A stretch of DNA of 45,906 nucleotides from Streptomyces muensis (lineage in GTDB: Bacteria; Actinomycetota; Actinomycetes; Streptomycetales; Streptomycetaceae). Shown piece by piece: positions 15,989 through 23,677 of the stretch. The notes under the pieces were generated by a model. It ran no database searches, was not told where the DNA came from, and saw only the letters and a list, made by a program, of their open reading frames with translations. Every line of letters starts with the position of its first letter. The stretch's first letter is position 1. The stretch spans positions 1 through 45,906 of the forward strand of contig NZ_JAKEIP010000045.1 of NCBI RefSeq assembly GCF_021474425.1, read 5' to 3'. The translations under genes and the position numbers were made by a program.

Positions 15989-16049
15989 GGGCAGGTGCCA
16001 GGTGCTGGCCCAGGCGGCCTGCGCCACGGCCGGCCCGGGCGACCTGCCC
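15989..16049. terminator. Possible shared terminator between gluK and the TAXI gene
   Basis: GGGCAGGT (15989-15996) pairs with ACCTGCCC (16042-16049), enclosing 45 nt of GC-rich sequence that can itself fold. It fills the gap between the two convergent genes and touches the TAXI stop codon. Confidence 0.4.
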
Positions 16050-17044
16050 TACGGCTTCACCGAGCGGTAGTAACGCTTGGCACCCTCGTGCAGGGTCAGC
16101 GGGTCGGTGTAGATCGCCGTGCGCAGGTCGACGAGTTGCGCGGAGTGGACGTGGGCGCCGATGCCGTCGCGACTCTTGATCACCGTCCGGGTCAGCCACT
16201 CGGTGAGCCGGGGGTCCATGTTCTTGCGGGTGATCAGCAGGTTGGACACGGCGATCGTCGGCACGGTGGCGCCGTCCTGGATGCTGGGGTAGGCCGACTC
16301 CGGCATGTTGGTCGCTCGGTAGAAGTGGGCCGCGTCCCCCTGGGCGTGCACCTTGGCGACGAGGTCCGCGTCGATCGGCACGAACCGGAACGCGGAGGTC
16401 TTGGCGATCTCCTCCAGGCCGCCCGTCGGCAGTCCGCCCGACCAGAAGAAGGCGTCCAGCTCGTCTCCCAGCCGCTTGGGCCCGGTGTCGATGCCGTCCG
16501 ACCTGGGCGTGATGTCCTTCTCCGGATCGATGCCGGCGGCCTCCAGTACGCGGGTGGCGATCAGCCGCACACCGGAGTTGGGCAGCCCTATGGCCACCCG
16601 CTTGCCCTTCAGGTCCGCGACGGAGCGGATGTCCGAGTCCGGCGGGACGACGAGCTGCACATAGTCGTCGTACAGACGGGCGACGCCACGCAACCGGTCG
16701 GTGACGGGCCGGCCGCCCATCCTGAAGGTGTCCACGGCGTCGGCGGCGGCGATCGTGAAGTCGGCCTCACCGGTCGCCACGCGTTCGACGTTCTCCTGCG
16801 ACCCGGCACTCGTCGTCAGCCGCACCTTCAGCTGCGGCATGTCCTTGGCGAGCTCCTCACGCAGGAGCTCGCCGTACTCCTGGTAGACCCCCGCGCGCGT
16901 GCCCGTACTGAACGTGATCGTCCCGCTCGGCGGATCCTCACCGAGCGGCAGCAGCCACCACAACAGCAGCCCGAGGGTCACCAGGCCGGCAGCCGCGCCC
17001 TCGAGGGCCCGGCGCCTGCTGATGCGGGTGGATGCCTTGAACAT
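16049..17044 (-). CDS. TAXI-family (TRAP-type) solute-binding protein, membrane-anchored
   Basis: A 331-residue protein of the TAXI family, the binding-protein class of TRAP transporters first described with immunogenic proteins. An N-terminal RISRRR stretch precedes one hydrophobic segment (GAAAGLVTLGLLLWWLLPLG, about 16-35) with no lipobox Cys and no clear cleavage site, so it is probably a signal anchor. The periplasmic-type body begins TITFSTGTRAGVYQEYGELL and continues with LTTSAGSQENVERV and DLKGKRVAIGLPNSGVRL, all family marks. No TRAP membrane subunit (DctQM) lies in the window. It is convergent with gluK, suggesting that it could present a ligand to a sensor rather than a transporter; that is inference. 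Confidence 0.87.
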   Translation of the reverse strand: MFKASTRISRRRALEGAAAGLVTLGLLLWWLLPLGEDPPSGTITFSTGTRAGVYQEYGELLREELAKDMPQLKVRLTTSAGSQENVERVATGEADFTIAAADAVDTFRMGGRPVTDRLRGVARLYDDYVQLVVPPDSDIRSVADLKGKRVAIGLPNSGVRLIATRVLEAAGIDPEKDITPRSDGIDTGPKRLGDELDAFFWSGGLPTGGLEEIAKTSAFRFVPIDADLVAKVHAQGDAAHFYRATNMPESAYPSIQDGATVPTIAVSNLLITRKNMDPRLTEWLTRTVIKSRDGIGAHVHSAQLVDLRTAIYTDPLTLHEGAKRYYRSVKP

Positions 17045-17176
17045 GGCCGCGATCCTGCCAGCCGGTACGCGGTGCTGACCAGGGCAGGGGTCACAGGGGA
17101 CGCAACGGGCGGGGCTGTCGGAGCGCCGGGGTGGTCGCTGCCGCGAGCCGAGCAGTGGCCAAGGAGCGGCCGAGGA

Positions 17177-17199
17177 GTGTCAGACCCGGCCGATACAGT
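17177..17199 (+). promoter_or_regulatory. Possible RecA-NDp (PafBC-type) promoter of the MazG-like gene
   Basis: GTGTCAGAC (17177-17185), 8 nt, then TACAGT (17194-17199), close to TTGTCRGTG-N8-TANNNT with three mismatches in the upstream element and a full -10 match. The ATG at 17206 follows 6 nt later, so the mRNA is probably leaderless. Confidence 0.4.
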
Positions 17200-17205
17200 C
17201 GCCGT

Positions 17206-17610
17206 ATGAGTTCCTCTCCCGCCGACCTGGTCCGTGAATTCCACCTCGCCTTCGGCCTCGACGCCCGCAGAACGCCGACCGAGGTCTCCCCGGAACTCGC
17301 CGCCCACCGTGGAGAGCTGCTCGCCGAGGAGGCCGCGGAGGTCGCCGAGGTCTCCGTGACCGGCCCGCTCGACAAGCTCGCGCACGAGCTGGCCGACGTC
17401 GTCTACGTCGCGTACGGCACGGCCCTGGTCCACGGCATCGACCTCGACGCCGTACTGTCCGAGATCCACCGCTCCAACATGACCAAGCTGGGCCCCGACG
17501 GCCGGATCTCCCGCAGAGCCGACGGCAAGGTCCTCAAGGGCGAGCACTACGAGGCGCCGGACGTGTCGGGCGTGCTGCGTCGGCAGGGATGGGCGACTCC
17601 CGCGCGGTAG
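17206..17610 (+). CDS. MazG-like nucleotide pyrophosphohydrolase
   Basis: A 134-residue all-alpha NTP pyrophosphohydrolase of the MazG/PRA-PH superfamily. The Mg-binding signature is present: ExxE at 42-45 (within [12 protein letters not shown]) and ExxD at 61-64 ([12 protein letters not shown]). A C-terminal basic segment ([21 protein letters not shown]) is typical of this subgroup. Such enzymes remove pyrophosphate from non-canonical or surplus nucleoside triphosphates. The ATG at 17206 is preceded by a -10-like TACAGT; in-frame codons back to 17131 are unlikely starts. miaB follows after 68 nt. Nucleotide preference is unknown. Confidence 0.87.
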   Translation: MSSSPADLVREFHLAFGLDARRTPTEVSPELAAHRGELLAEEAAEVAEVSVTGPLDKLAHELADVVYVAYGTALVHGIDLDAVLSEIHRSNMTKLGPDGRISRRADGKVLKGEHYEAPDVSGVLRRQGWATPAR

Positions 17611-17666
17611 CTCTCTCCCGCCGCTTCAGCCCCACCAGGCCGGGGCGACGGGTTCTCGCGACCGCA

Positions 17667-17672
17667 TACCCT
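17667..17672 (+). promoter_or_regulatory. Putative -10 element of miaB
   Basis: TACCCT lies 6 nt before the miaB ATG at 17679, with no Shine-Dalgarno sequence in between. This again suggests a leaderless transcript. A clear -35 is not visible. Confidence 0.35.
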
Positions 17673-17678
17673 TGTCCC

Positions 17679-19193
17679 ATGAGCAGCAGCGACCGGAGCC
17701 AGGCAGTGGACGTGAAGACATACGAGGTGCGTACCTACGGGTGCCAGATGAACGTCCACGATTCCGAGCGATTGTCCGGCCTGCTCGAAGACGCCGGTTA
17801 CGTGCGCGCACCCGAGGGCTCCGACGGTGACGCGGACGTCGTCGTCTTCAACACCTGCGCGGTCCGCGAGAACGCCGACAACAAGCTGTACGGCAACCTC
17901 GGCCACCTCGCGCCGATGAAGACCAAGCGGCCCGGGATGCAGATCGCGGTCGGCGGCTGCCTCGCGCAGAAGGACCGCGACACCATCGTGAAGCGGGCGC
18001 CCTGGGTGGACGTCGTCTTCGGCACGCACAACATCGGCAAGCTCCCCGTCCTGCTGGAACGCGCGCGCGTGCAGGAGGAGGCGCAGGTCGAGATCGCCGA
18101 GTCCTTGGAGGCGTTCCCGTCGACGCTGCCGACCCGGCGCGAGAGCGCCTACGCGGCCTGGGTGTCGATCTCCGTCGGCTGCAACAACACCTGCACCTTC
18201 TGCATCGTCCCCGCCCTGCGCGGCAAGGAGAAGGACCGCCGCCCCGGCGACGTCCTCGCCGAGGTCGAGGCCCTCGTCGCCGAGGGAGTCAGCGAGATCA
18301 CGCTGCTCGGCCAGAACGTCAACGCGTACGGCTCCGACATCGGCGACCGCGAGGCGTTCAGCAAGCTGCTGCGGGCCTGCGGCAACATCGAGGGCCTGGA
18401 GCGCGTCCGCTTCACGTCCCCGCACCCGCGCGACTTCACGGACGACGTGATCGCGGCGATGGCCGAGACCCCGAACGTGATGCCGCAGCTGCACATGCCA
18501 CTCCAGTCCGGCTCGGACACGGTCCTCAAGGCGATGCGCCGCTCCTACCGCCAGGAGCGCTACCTGGGGATCATCGAAAAGGTCCGCGCCGCCATCCCGC
18601 ACGCCGCGATCACCACCGACATCATCGTGGGCTTCCCGGGCGAGACCGAGGAGGACTTCGAGCAGACGCTGCACGTCGTCCGTGAGGCGCGGTTCGCCCA
18701 GGCCTTCACCTTCCAGTACTCCAAGCGCCCGGGCACCCCGGCGGCCACCATGGAGAACCAGATCCCCAAGGAGGTCGTTCAGGCGCGCTACGAGCGTCTC
18801 GTCGCCCTCCAGGAGGAGATCTCCTGGGACGAGAACAAGAAGCAGGTCGGCCGCACCTTCGACCTGATGGTCGCCGAGGGCGAGGGCCGCAAGGACGGCG
18901 CCACGCACCGCCTGTCCGGCCGCGCCCCCGACAACCGACTGGTCCACTTCACCAAGCCGGAGCAGGAGGTCCGCCCCGGCGACGTGGTGACCGTCGAGAT
19001 CACGTACGCCGCCCCCCACCACCTCCTCGCCGAGGGCGCCGTCCTGAACGTGCGCCGCACCCGCGTGGGCGACGCCTGGGAGAAGCGCAACGCCGCCGAG
19101 GCCACCAAGGCTGCAGGTGTCATGCTGGGGCTCCCCAAGGTGGGCGTGCCCGAGCCGCTGCCGGCCGTCACCGGGGGCTGTGCCGTCGACTGA
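17679..19193 (+). CDS. miaB: tRNA-i6A37 methylthiotransferase MiaB
   Basis: A 504-residue radical-SAM methylthiotransferase that adds the 2-methylthio group to N6-isopentenyladenosine-37 of tRNA, the step after MiaA. The N-terminal UPF0004 domain carries three Cys for the auxiliary cluster: Cys22 (YGCQMN), Cys60 (NTCAVREN) and Cys94 (GGCLAQ). The radical-SAM motif CNNTCTFC gives Cys168, Cys172 and Cys175. The C-terminal region from about 385 is a TRAM RNA-binding domain. I chose ATG 17679; the frame is open back to 17589 but overlaps the preceding gene. miaA lies 1.7 kb downstream on the same strand. Confidence 0.97.
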   Translation: MSSSDRSQAVDVKTYEVRTYGCQMNVHDSERLSGLLEDAGYVRAPEGSDGDADVVVFNTCAVRENADNKLYGNLGHLAPMKTKRPGMQIAVGGCLAQKDRDTIVKRAPWVDVVFGTHNIGKLPVLLERARVQEEAQVEIAESLEAFPSTLPTRRESAYAAWVSISVGCNNTCTFCIVPALRGKEKDRRPGDVLAEVEALVAEGVSEITLLGQNVNAYGSDIGDREAFSKLLRACGNIEGLERVRFTSPHPRDFTDDVIAAMAETPNVMPQLHMPLQSGSDTVLKAMRRSYRQERYLGIIEKVRAAIPHAAITTDIIVGFPGETEEDFEQTLHVVREARFAQAFTFQYSKRPGTPAATMENQIPKEVVQARYERLVALQEEISWDENKKQVGRTFDLMVAEGEGRKDGATHRLSGRAPDNRLVHFTKPEQEVRPGDVVTVEITYAAPHHLLAEGAVLNVRRTRVGDAWEKRNAAEATKAAGVMLGLPKVGVPEPLPAVTGGCAVD

Positions 19194-19283
19194 CCTGCGG
19201 TCGACTGACGCTCGTCGGCGCGGCGAGGCATCTTCTCGAAGGGCCTCGTGGCTGCCGTCCCAGGTCGCCCCGAGGCCTCGCAG

Positions 19284-19289
19284 TAGGCT
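19284..19289 (+). promoter_or_regulatory. Putative -10 element of the LigB-fold gene
   Basis: TAGGCT lies 7 nt upstream of the ATG at 19297 with no ribosome site between, consistent with a leaderless mRNA. Confidence 0.35.
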
Positions 19290-19296
19290 GCCGATC

Positions 19297-20037
19297 ATGC
19301 TTGCCGCTGCCGCCGTCTGCCCCTGCCCGCCTCTTCTCGTGCCTCCGGTCGCCGCGGGCGCCGCGCCCGAGCTGGACGCCGCGCGGGCTGCCTGTACGGA
19401 TGCGCTGGGCCTGCTCGCCGCCGCCCGACCGGACCGACTCGTGGTCGTGGGGCCCGCCGAGGGGAGCGGGAGGCTGACGTATCCCCAAGGGACACGGGGT
19501 ACGTTCCGCGGCTTCGGGGTGGACCTCGACGTACGGCTGGGCCACGGCGAGGGCCAGGGCGATGGCGACGTGGCCGGTCCGGCGCCTTCGGGGCTCCGGC
19601 TGCCGTCCTCGCTCGCCGTCGCAGCCTGGCTGCTGGAGCGGACCGGCTGGTCGGACGCCCCGATCGAGGGACTCGGTGTGGGGGAACCTCTTGAGGCCGA
19701 GCGGTGTATTGAAATCGGGAGGGACATCGCCGCCCGGGCCGAGCGGGTGGCACTGCTCGTGATGGGCGACGCCAGCGCCTGCCGCACGCTCAAGGCGCCC
19801 GGGTACCTCGACGAGCGGGCGGCCCCGTTCGACGCGTCCGTCGCGCGTGCGCTGGGTGAGGCGGACGTGGCCGCCCTCAAGGAACTGGACACCGAGCTCG
19901 CGCAGGAGTTGAAGGCGTCGGGCCGGGCCCCTTGGCAGGTCCTCGCGGGCGCCGCGGAGCAGGCGGGTCTCTCGGGCGCCCTGCTGTACGAGGACGCGCC
20001 GTACGGGGTGGGATACCTGGTCGCGACCTGGTCGTAG
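19297..20037 (+). CDS. Class III extradiol dioxygenase subunit B-like (LigB-fold) protein
   Basis: A 246-residue protein of the LigB-like family found between miaB and miaA in streptomycetes. The N-terminus MLAAAAVCPCPPLLVPPVAAG and DRLVVVGPAEGSG near residues 47-60 follow the fold of class III extradiol dioxygenases, and the C-terminus ALLYEDAPYGVGYLVATWS matches its end strands. In true dioxygenases the first loop carries an iron-binding His (PHPP); here it is PCPP, and the second expected His is also absent. I therefore doubt ring-cleaving activity. A hairpin terminator follows. Its function is unknown; the neighbourhood hints at tRNA modification but gives no proof. Confidence 0.8.
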   Translation: MLAAAAVCPCPPLLVPPVAAGAAPELDAARAACTDALGLLAAARPDRLVVVGPAEGSGRLTYPQGTRGTFRGFGVDLDVRLGHGEGQGDGDVAGPAPSGLRLPSSLAVAAWLLERTGWSDAPIEGLGVGEPLEAERCIEIGRDIAARAERVALLVMGDASACRTLKAPGYLDERAAPFDASVARALGEADVAALKELDTELAQELKASGRAPWQVLAGAAEQAGLSGALLYEDAPYGVGYLVATWS

Positions 20038-20064
20038 CGCGCGCCCAACCCAGGAAGCCGACGT

Positions 20065-20077
20065 CGAAACGGTTTCG
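20065..20077. promoter_or_regulatory. 13-bp palindrome CGAAACGGTTTCG
   Basis: Two perfect 6-bp arms around one central base, in the 96-nt gap between convergent genes. It resembles LacI/GntR-type operators, but there is no promoter here to control, so it may only be part of the terminator region. Confidence 0.3.
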
Positions 20078-20084
20078 AAAACGG

Positions 20085-20121
20085 CGGACGGCCGGGAGCC
20101 GTCAAGCTCCGCGGCCGTCCG
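20085..20121. terminator. Bidirectional terminator between the LigB-fold gene and the small minus-strand genes
   Basis: CGGACGGCCG (20085-20094) pairs with CGGCCGTCCG (20112-20121), with an inner GGAG/CTCC pairing. It lies between two convergent genes. Confidence 0.7.
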
Positions 20122-20133
20122 TCGAAGTGCCGT

Positions 20134-20403
20134 TCAGGTGGTCGGCGGGGGTGCGTCCGGCGGCGGTGTGCTGCTGCCGGTCGCCTTGTCGTCGCCCTTG
20201 TGCGCGAGTCGGTCCATGGCGCCCTTGGCCTTGCCCGTGCCCGTGTGGATCCTGTCGCTGTACTTGCCCTTGGTCTTCTCGTCGACGACCTTCGCGGCCT
20301 TTTCGAGGCCGTGGTGGATCTTGCCCTCGTGCCGCTGCGCGAGGCCGGAGACCTTGTCCTTCGCCGGGGCGAGTTTGGCTTTCAAATTGTCCTTCAGACC
20401 CAT
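20134..20403 (-). CDS. Small MT0933-like 'antitoxin' family protein
   Basis: An 89-residue, Lys-rich protein that I recognise as the actinobacterial family named after the M. tuberculosis MT0933 antitoxin. Its body is a run of amphipathic Lys/Ala helices: MGLKDNLKAKLAPAKDKVSG, GLEKAAKVVDEKTKGKYSD, HTGTGKAKGAMDRLAHK, resembling CsbD-type stress proteins, with a Pro/Asp-rich tail. No toxin gene lies next to it: the upstream neighbour is a small acidic protein with no toxin motif. The antitoxin name should therefore be read as a family label only; a stress or nucleic-acid-binding role is equally possible. Confidence 0.75.
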   Translation of the reverse strand: MGLKDNLKAKLAPAKDKVSGLAQRHEGKIHHGLEKAAKVVDEKTKGKYSDRIHTGTGKAKGAMDRLAHKGDDKATGSSTPPPDAPPPTT

Positions 20404-20427
20404 CGTTCACCTTCCCGCGCGGGGCAG

Positions 20428-20697
20428 TTACGTGCGGGCGCCCTCACCGGCCTCGCTGTCGGCCGCCTCGTCGGCGGACTGCTGCTTGGGGATCTCGACG
20501 CCGTCGTCGGCGTCGGTCTCGACGGACTCCGCCGTCGTCGGTTCGGCCGCGTCCTCGGCCTTGGTCTCAGCCGACCCCTTCGCCTCCGCCGCCTCTTCCG
20601 CCGCGGGCTCGGCCGTTGGTGTGTCGGCCTGGGCCTCGACGGTTGACGCCTCCTCCGTGGCCTTCGACCGCCGGAAAAGTCGTGCGAAAACGCCCAT
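20428..20697 (-). CDS. Small acidic low-complexity protein
   Basis: An 89-residue protein with a basic, hydrophobic start (MGVFARLFRRSK) and a long acidic, alanine-rich body with many Glu and Asp residues. It has no enzyme motif. The amphipathic N-terminus could bind the membrane surface, with a disordered acidic tail in the cytoplasm. ATG 20697 is preceded by GGAG at 5 nt spacing, and the next in-frame start upstream has no ribosome site. It lies 24 nt from the MT0933-like gene downstream, so they are probably cotranscribed; one highly basic and one acidic product might interact. Similar proteins in streptomycetes are called hypothetical or, without basis that I know of, gliding-motility protein. 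Confidence 0.7.
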   Translation of the reverse strand: MGVFARLFRRSKATEEASTVEAQADTPTAEPAAEEAAEAKGSAETKAEDAAEPTTAESVETDADDGVEIPKQQSADEAADSEAGEGART

Positions 20698-20879
20698 ATC
20701 CACTCCATACGTTACTCGTGCGGGCGAAATCCCGCGTCGTCCGGTGCGTCCTTCTGCGCCCCCGGGTCGCCGCCTCCGCGAAACCGGCGGCGAAAACCTC
20801 GCAACAGGCAACGACCCCGCGCGTGTGCCGTCACGTAACTCGTTCGAGTCCACCCCGTGAGGTTTGCGAGACTGGAGCG

Positions 20880-21818
20880 GTGAGCAGCGCACCCCCCGCC
20901 CCCCGCGTCATTGCCGTAGTCGGACCCACCGCGGCCGGAAAGTCCGATCTGGGCGTCTTCCTGGCCCGGCAACTCGGCGGCGAGGTCGTCAACGCCGACT
21001 CCATGCAGCTCTACCGGGGGATGGACATCGGCACCGCCAAGCTGACGCCCGAGGAGCGGGACGGTGTTCCGCACCACCTCCTGGACATCTGGGACGTGAC
21101 GGTCACGGCGTCCGTCGCCGAGTACCAGCGGCTCGCGCGGGAGCGGATCGACGCGCTGCTCGCCGAGGGACGCTGGCCGATCCTGGTCGGCGGCTCGGGG
21201 CTGTACGTCCGTGGGGCCGTCGACAACCTGGAGTTCCCCGGCACCGACCCCGAGGTCAGGGCCCGGCTGGAGGAGGAGCTCGCGCTGCGCGGCTCCGGGG
21301 CGCTGCACGCCCGTCTGGCCGCCGCCGACCCAGAGGCCGCCCAGGCCATCCTCCCCAGCAACGGCCGTCGTATCGTCCGCGCCCTCGAAGTGATCGAGAT
21401 CACCGGCAAGCCCTTCACCGCCAATCTGCCCGGTCATGACTCGGTCTACGACACGGTCCAGATCGGCGTCGACGTGGCCCGACCGGAGCTGGACGAGCGC
21501 ATCGCGCGCCGGGTCGACCGGATGTGGGACGCCGGACTCGTGGACGAGGTCCGCGCGCTGGAGGCGCAGGGGTTGCGCGAGGGGCGTACGGCCTCGCGCG
21601 CGCTCGGCTACCAGCAGGTGCTCGCGGCGCTCGCCGGGGAGTGCACGCTGGAAGAGGCGCGGGCCGAGACCGTACGTGCCACCAAGCGCTTCGCGCGCCG
21701 CCAGGATTCATGGTTCAGGCGCGACCCACGAGTGCACTGGTTGAGTGGGGCTGCGGCGGATCTCACAGAACTTCCGCATCTCGCACTGGCGTTGGTCGAA
21801 CGACCGGTTACAGCCTGA
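20880..21818 (+). CDS. miaA: tRNA dimethylallyltransferase MiaA
   Basis: A 312-residue enzyme that transfers the dimethylallyl group of DMAPP to N6 of adenosine-37 in tRNAs reading UNN codons; MiaB then acts on the product. P-loop GPTAAGKS is at residues 15-22, followed by the family marks NADSMQLYRGMDIGTAK, PHHLLDIWD, LVGGSGLYVRG and the C-terminal ASRALGYQQVLAALAG and TKRFARRQDSWFRRD. GTG 20880 opens the homology; GAGACT lies 6 nt before it, so this may be a leaderless start. The frame is open far upstream over the previous genes, which is read-through only. Confidence 0.97.
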   Translation: MSSAPPAPRVIAVVGPTAAGKSDLGVFLARQLGGEVVNADSMQLYRGMDIGTAKLTPEERDGVPHHLLDIWDVTVTASVAEYQRLARERIDALLAEGRWPILVGGSGLYVRGAVDNLEFPGTDPEVRARLEEELALRGSGALHARLAAADPEAAQAILPSNGRRIVRALEVIEITGKPFTANLPGHDSVYDTVQIGVDVARPELDERIARRVDRMWDAGLVDEVRALEAQGLREGRTASRALGYQQVLAALAGECTLEEARAETVRATKRFARRQDSWFRRDPRVHWLSGAAADLTELPHLALALVERPVTA

Positions 21819-21823
21819 TCACG

Positions 21824-21877
21824 TGATGGCATCGGGACGCTCCGGCCGTCATCCGGGCCTCCGGTGCCATGCCATCA
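21824..21877. terminator. Possible terminator after miaA
   Basis: TGATGGCAT (21824-21832) pairs with ATGCCATCA (21869-21877), 9 bp, around a GC-rich loop that can fold further. It starts 6 nt past the miaA stop. Confidence 0.45.
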
Positions 21878-21920
21878 TCGAGCTTCGATCGACCAAGTGG
21901 AGTCCGAGTTGGGAGGGCGC

Positions 21921-22439
21921 GTGGCGATGGAGGCCGGCCCTCGCGACACCGCACAAGGCACCGAGAACGTCGCCGCTGACCGGGGCGAACCGGAGCGGGA
22001 CGGCGACCGTCTGAGCCCCGACGGGCCGGACGGGATCGACGAGACCGAGGACGGCGTCACCGACGACGGCCCCGAGCCCGAGGAGATGTACGCCGGCGGC
22101 CCCGAGGTCGAGGTCGAGCTGCGCCCGCAGCGCCGACTGCGCATCTGGCAGCTCGCACCCATCGTCTCCCTGGCCGCGGTCGGCTCCCTGATGTTCGCTT
22201 TCCCCCTCGCCTTCGACTTCGGCGACAGCGGGGCCGTGATCGCCATGCTGGGGCTGCTGATCTGCTCCTGCGCGGCCGGCTGGGGCATGATGGCCGCCCG
22301 CCGGGTCGGCTACACCTGGCCCGGGCTGCCGCAGCGGGGCTCCGGCCGCAGAGCGGACTGGCGGGTCGTGCTGGCGTACGCCCTGCTCGTCGCCGCGATC
22401 GTCGTGCTGGCCGTGTGGCGCGTGGCTCGCCTGCGCTGA
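21921..22439 (+). CDS. Small conserved membrane protein
   Basis: A 172-residue protein I cannot name. The first 70 residues are acidic and probably disordered (many Asp, Glu and Gly), followed by three hydrophobic segments: WQLAPIVSLAAVGSLMFAFP, then AVIAMLGLLICSCAAGWGMM, then VVLAYALLVAAIVVLAVW. The C-terminus is short and basic. GTG 21921 follows GGGAGGG at short spacing; ATG 21927, two codons on, is an equally good choice. It sits between miaA and dapF, a position I recall as conserved in Streptomyces. It has no transporter or enzyme motif. Confidence 0.75.
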   Translation: MAMEAGPRDTAQGTENVAADRGEPERDGDRLSPDGPDGIDETEDGVTDDGPEPEEMYAGGPEVEVELRPQRRLRIWQLAPIVSLAAVGSLMFAFPLAFDFGDSGAVIAMLGLLICSCAAGWGMMAARRVGYTWPGLPQRGSGRRADWRVVLAYALLVAAIVVLAVWRVARLR

Positions 22440-22473
22440 GGGCCGTCCTTACGGGTCTGTCGTAGCGGCACCG

Positions 22474-22479
22474 TACGAT
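22474..22479 (+). promoter_or_regulatory. Putative -10 element of dapF
   Basis: TACGAT lies 6 nt before the dapF ATG at 22486. The GAGGA in between is next to the ATG, too near for a ribosome site, so a leaderless start is likely. Confidence 0.4.
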
Positions 22480-22485
22480 CGAGGA

Positions 22486-23379
22486 ATGAGCACGCGGATC
22501 GCCTTCCTCAAGGGTCACGGCACGGAGAACGACTTCGTGATCGTCCCGGACCCCGAGAACGTCATCGACCTCCCCCCGACCGCCGTCGCCGCCCTGTGCG
22601 ACCGCCGCGCGGGCATCGGCGGTGACGGACTGCTGCACGTCGTGCGGTCCGCGGCGCACCCCGAGGCGAAGGACATGGCGGCCGAGGCCGAGTGGTTCAT
22701 GGACTACCGCAATGGCGACGGCTCGATCGCGGAGATGTGCGGTAACGGCGTGCGCGTGTTCGCGCGCTACCTCCAGCGCGCCGGGTACGCCGCCGAGGGT
22801 GATCTCGCCATCGCCACGCGCGGGGGCGTGAAGACCGTGCACATCGCCAAGACCGCACTTAATGGCGGCTCCGGCGCGGGTGATGTCACCGTCGGCATGG
22901 GCAAGGCGCTCTTCCCCGAAGGAGACGTGACGGTCACCGTCGGTGAGCGCAGCTGGCCCGCGCGGAACGTGAACATGGGCAACCCGCACGCGGTCGCCTT
23001 CGTGGACGACCTCGCCCACGCCGGCGATCTGTACTCCGCGCCGCCGTTCAGCCCGGCCTCGGCCTACCCGGACGGGGTCAACGTCGAGTTCGTGGTCGAC
23101 CGCGGGCCTCGGCATGTCGCCCTGCGCGTGCACGAGCGCGGCGCCGGCGAGACCCGGTCGTGCGGCACGGGCGCGTGCGCCGTCGCCGTGGCCACCGCGC
23201 GGCGGGACGGTGCCGACCCGGCGGTCACCGGCGCCCCCGTGACGTACACCGTCGACGTGCCGGGCGGCACCCTTGTGATCACTGAGCGGCCCGACGGCGA
23301 GATCGAGATGACCGGACCCGCGGTGATCGTGGCCGAGGGGGAGATCGACGCCGAGTGGCTGGAAACGTTCGTTCGCTGA
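22486..23379 (+). CDS. dapF: Diaminopimelate epimerase DapF
   Basis: A 297-residue PLP-independent epimerase converting LL- to meso-diaminopimelate, the last step before lysine. Streptomyces peptidoglycan uses the LL form, so DapF supplies meso-DAP for lysine. The two catalytic thiols are Cys85 in EMCGNGVRVFARY and Cys226 in TRSCGTGACAVAV, the acid-base pair of the family. The N-terminal substrate loop KGHGTENDFVIV and the N-MGNPHAV motif are also present. It is slightly longer than E. coli DapF because of a loop near residues 60-75. The ATG is preceded by a -10-like TACGAT. Confidence 0.97.
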   Translation: MSTRIAFLKGHGTENDFVIVPDPENVIDLPPTAVAALCDRRAGIGGDGLLHVVRSAAHPEAKDMAAEAEWFMDYRNGDGSIAEMCGNGVRVFARYLQRAGYAAEGDLAIATRGGVKTVHIAKTALNGGSGAGDVTVGMGKALFPEGDVTVTVGERSWPARNVNMGNPHAVAFVDDLAHAGDLYSAPPFSPASAYPDGVNVEFVVDRGPRHVALRVHERGAGETRSCGTGACAVAVATARRDGADPAVTGAPVTYTVDVPGGTLVITERPDGEIEMTGPAVIVAEGEIDAEWLETFVR

Positions 23380-23677
23380 ACGGTTTCGCGAGTCGGCATC
23401 AGAGACTCGAGCCGGACGTGGCCTGAGAGTGACGCCGTCGGGACCCCTGTCGCGTTCGAGATCGCGAACGGCGGCTGGCTGTCTGGCGCAAAAACGTATA
23501 CCCGCGATCCCTCGCTCGAATGGGTGATCCGTTTCACGCTCGGCGAGAGGCGGTCAGTCGCACGTGATGGGCTCGGTAGCATCAAGCACCGGCCCGGACG
23601 GGGGAGATGCCGTCATCCCCTGAGCCGTGTCCGCCATGGGGCACCCCGTTCGCCGGTCCACGCAGCCGGAGGTGCCC
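23380..23677 (+). promoter_or_regulatory. dapF-rsh gap with likely rsh promoter
   Basis: 298 nt without a gene. A weak hairpin, CGAGTC (23389-23394) with GACTCG (23404-23409), may end the dapF transcript. A further inverted pair, CGTTCG and CGAACG, lies near 23452-23469. The AT-richer stretch around 23488-23505 (aaaaacgtatac) and GTAGCAT near 23577 are possible promoter parts, but I cannot define a promoter. Confidence 0.4.

Noticed and set aside
17547..20105. An 852-codon open frame antisense to miaB and the LigB-fold gene
   Set aside because: Shadow of well-supported plus-strand genes, and it crosses a terminator.
23452..23469. SOS box between dapF and rsh
   Set aside because: The half-sites are in the opposite order (GTTCG first, CGAAC second), so it is not a LexA site.
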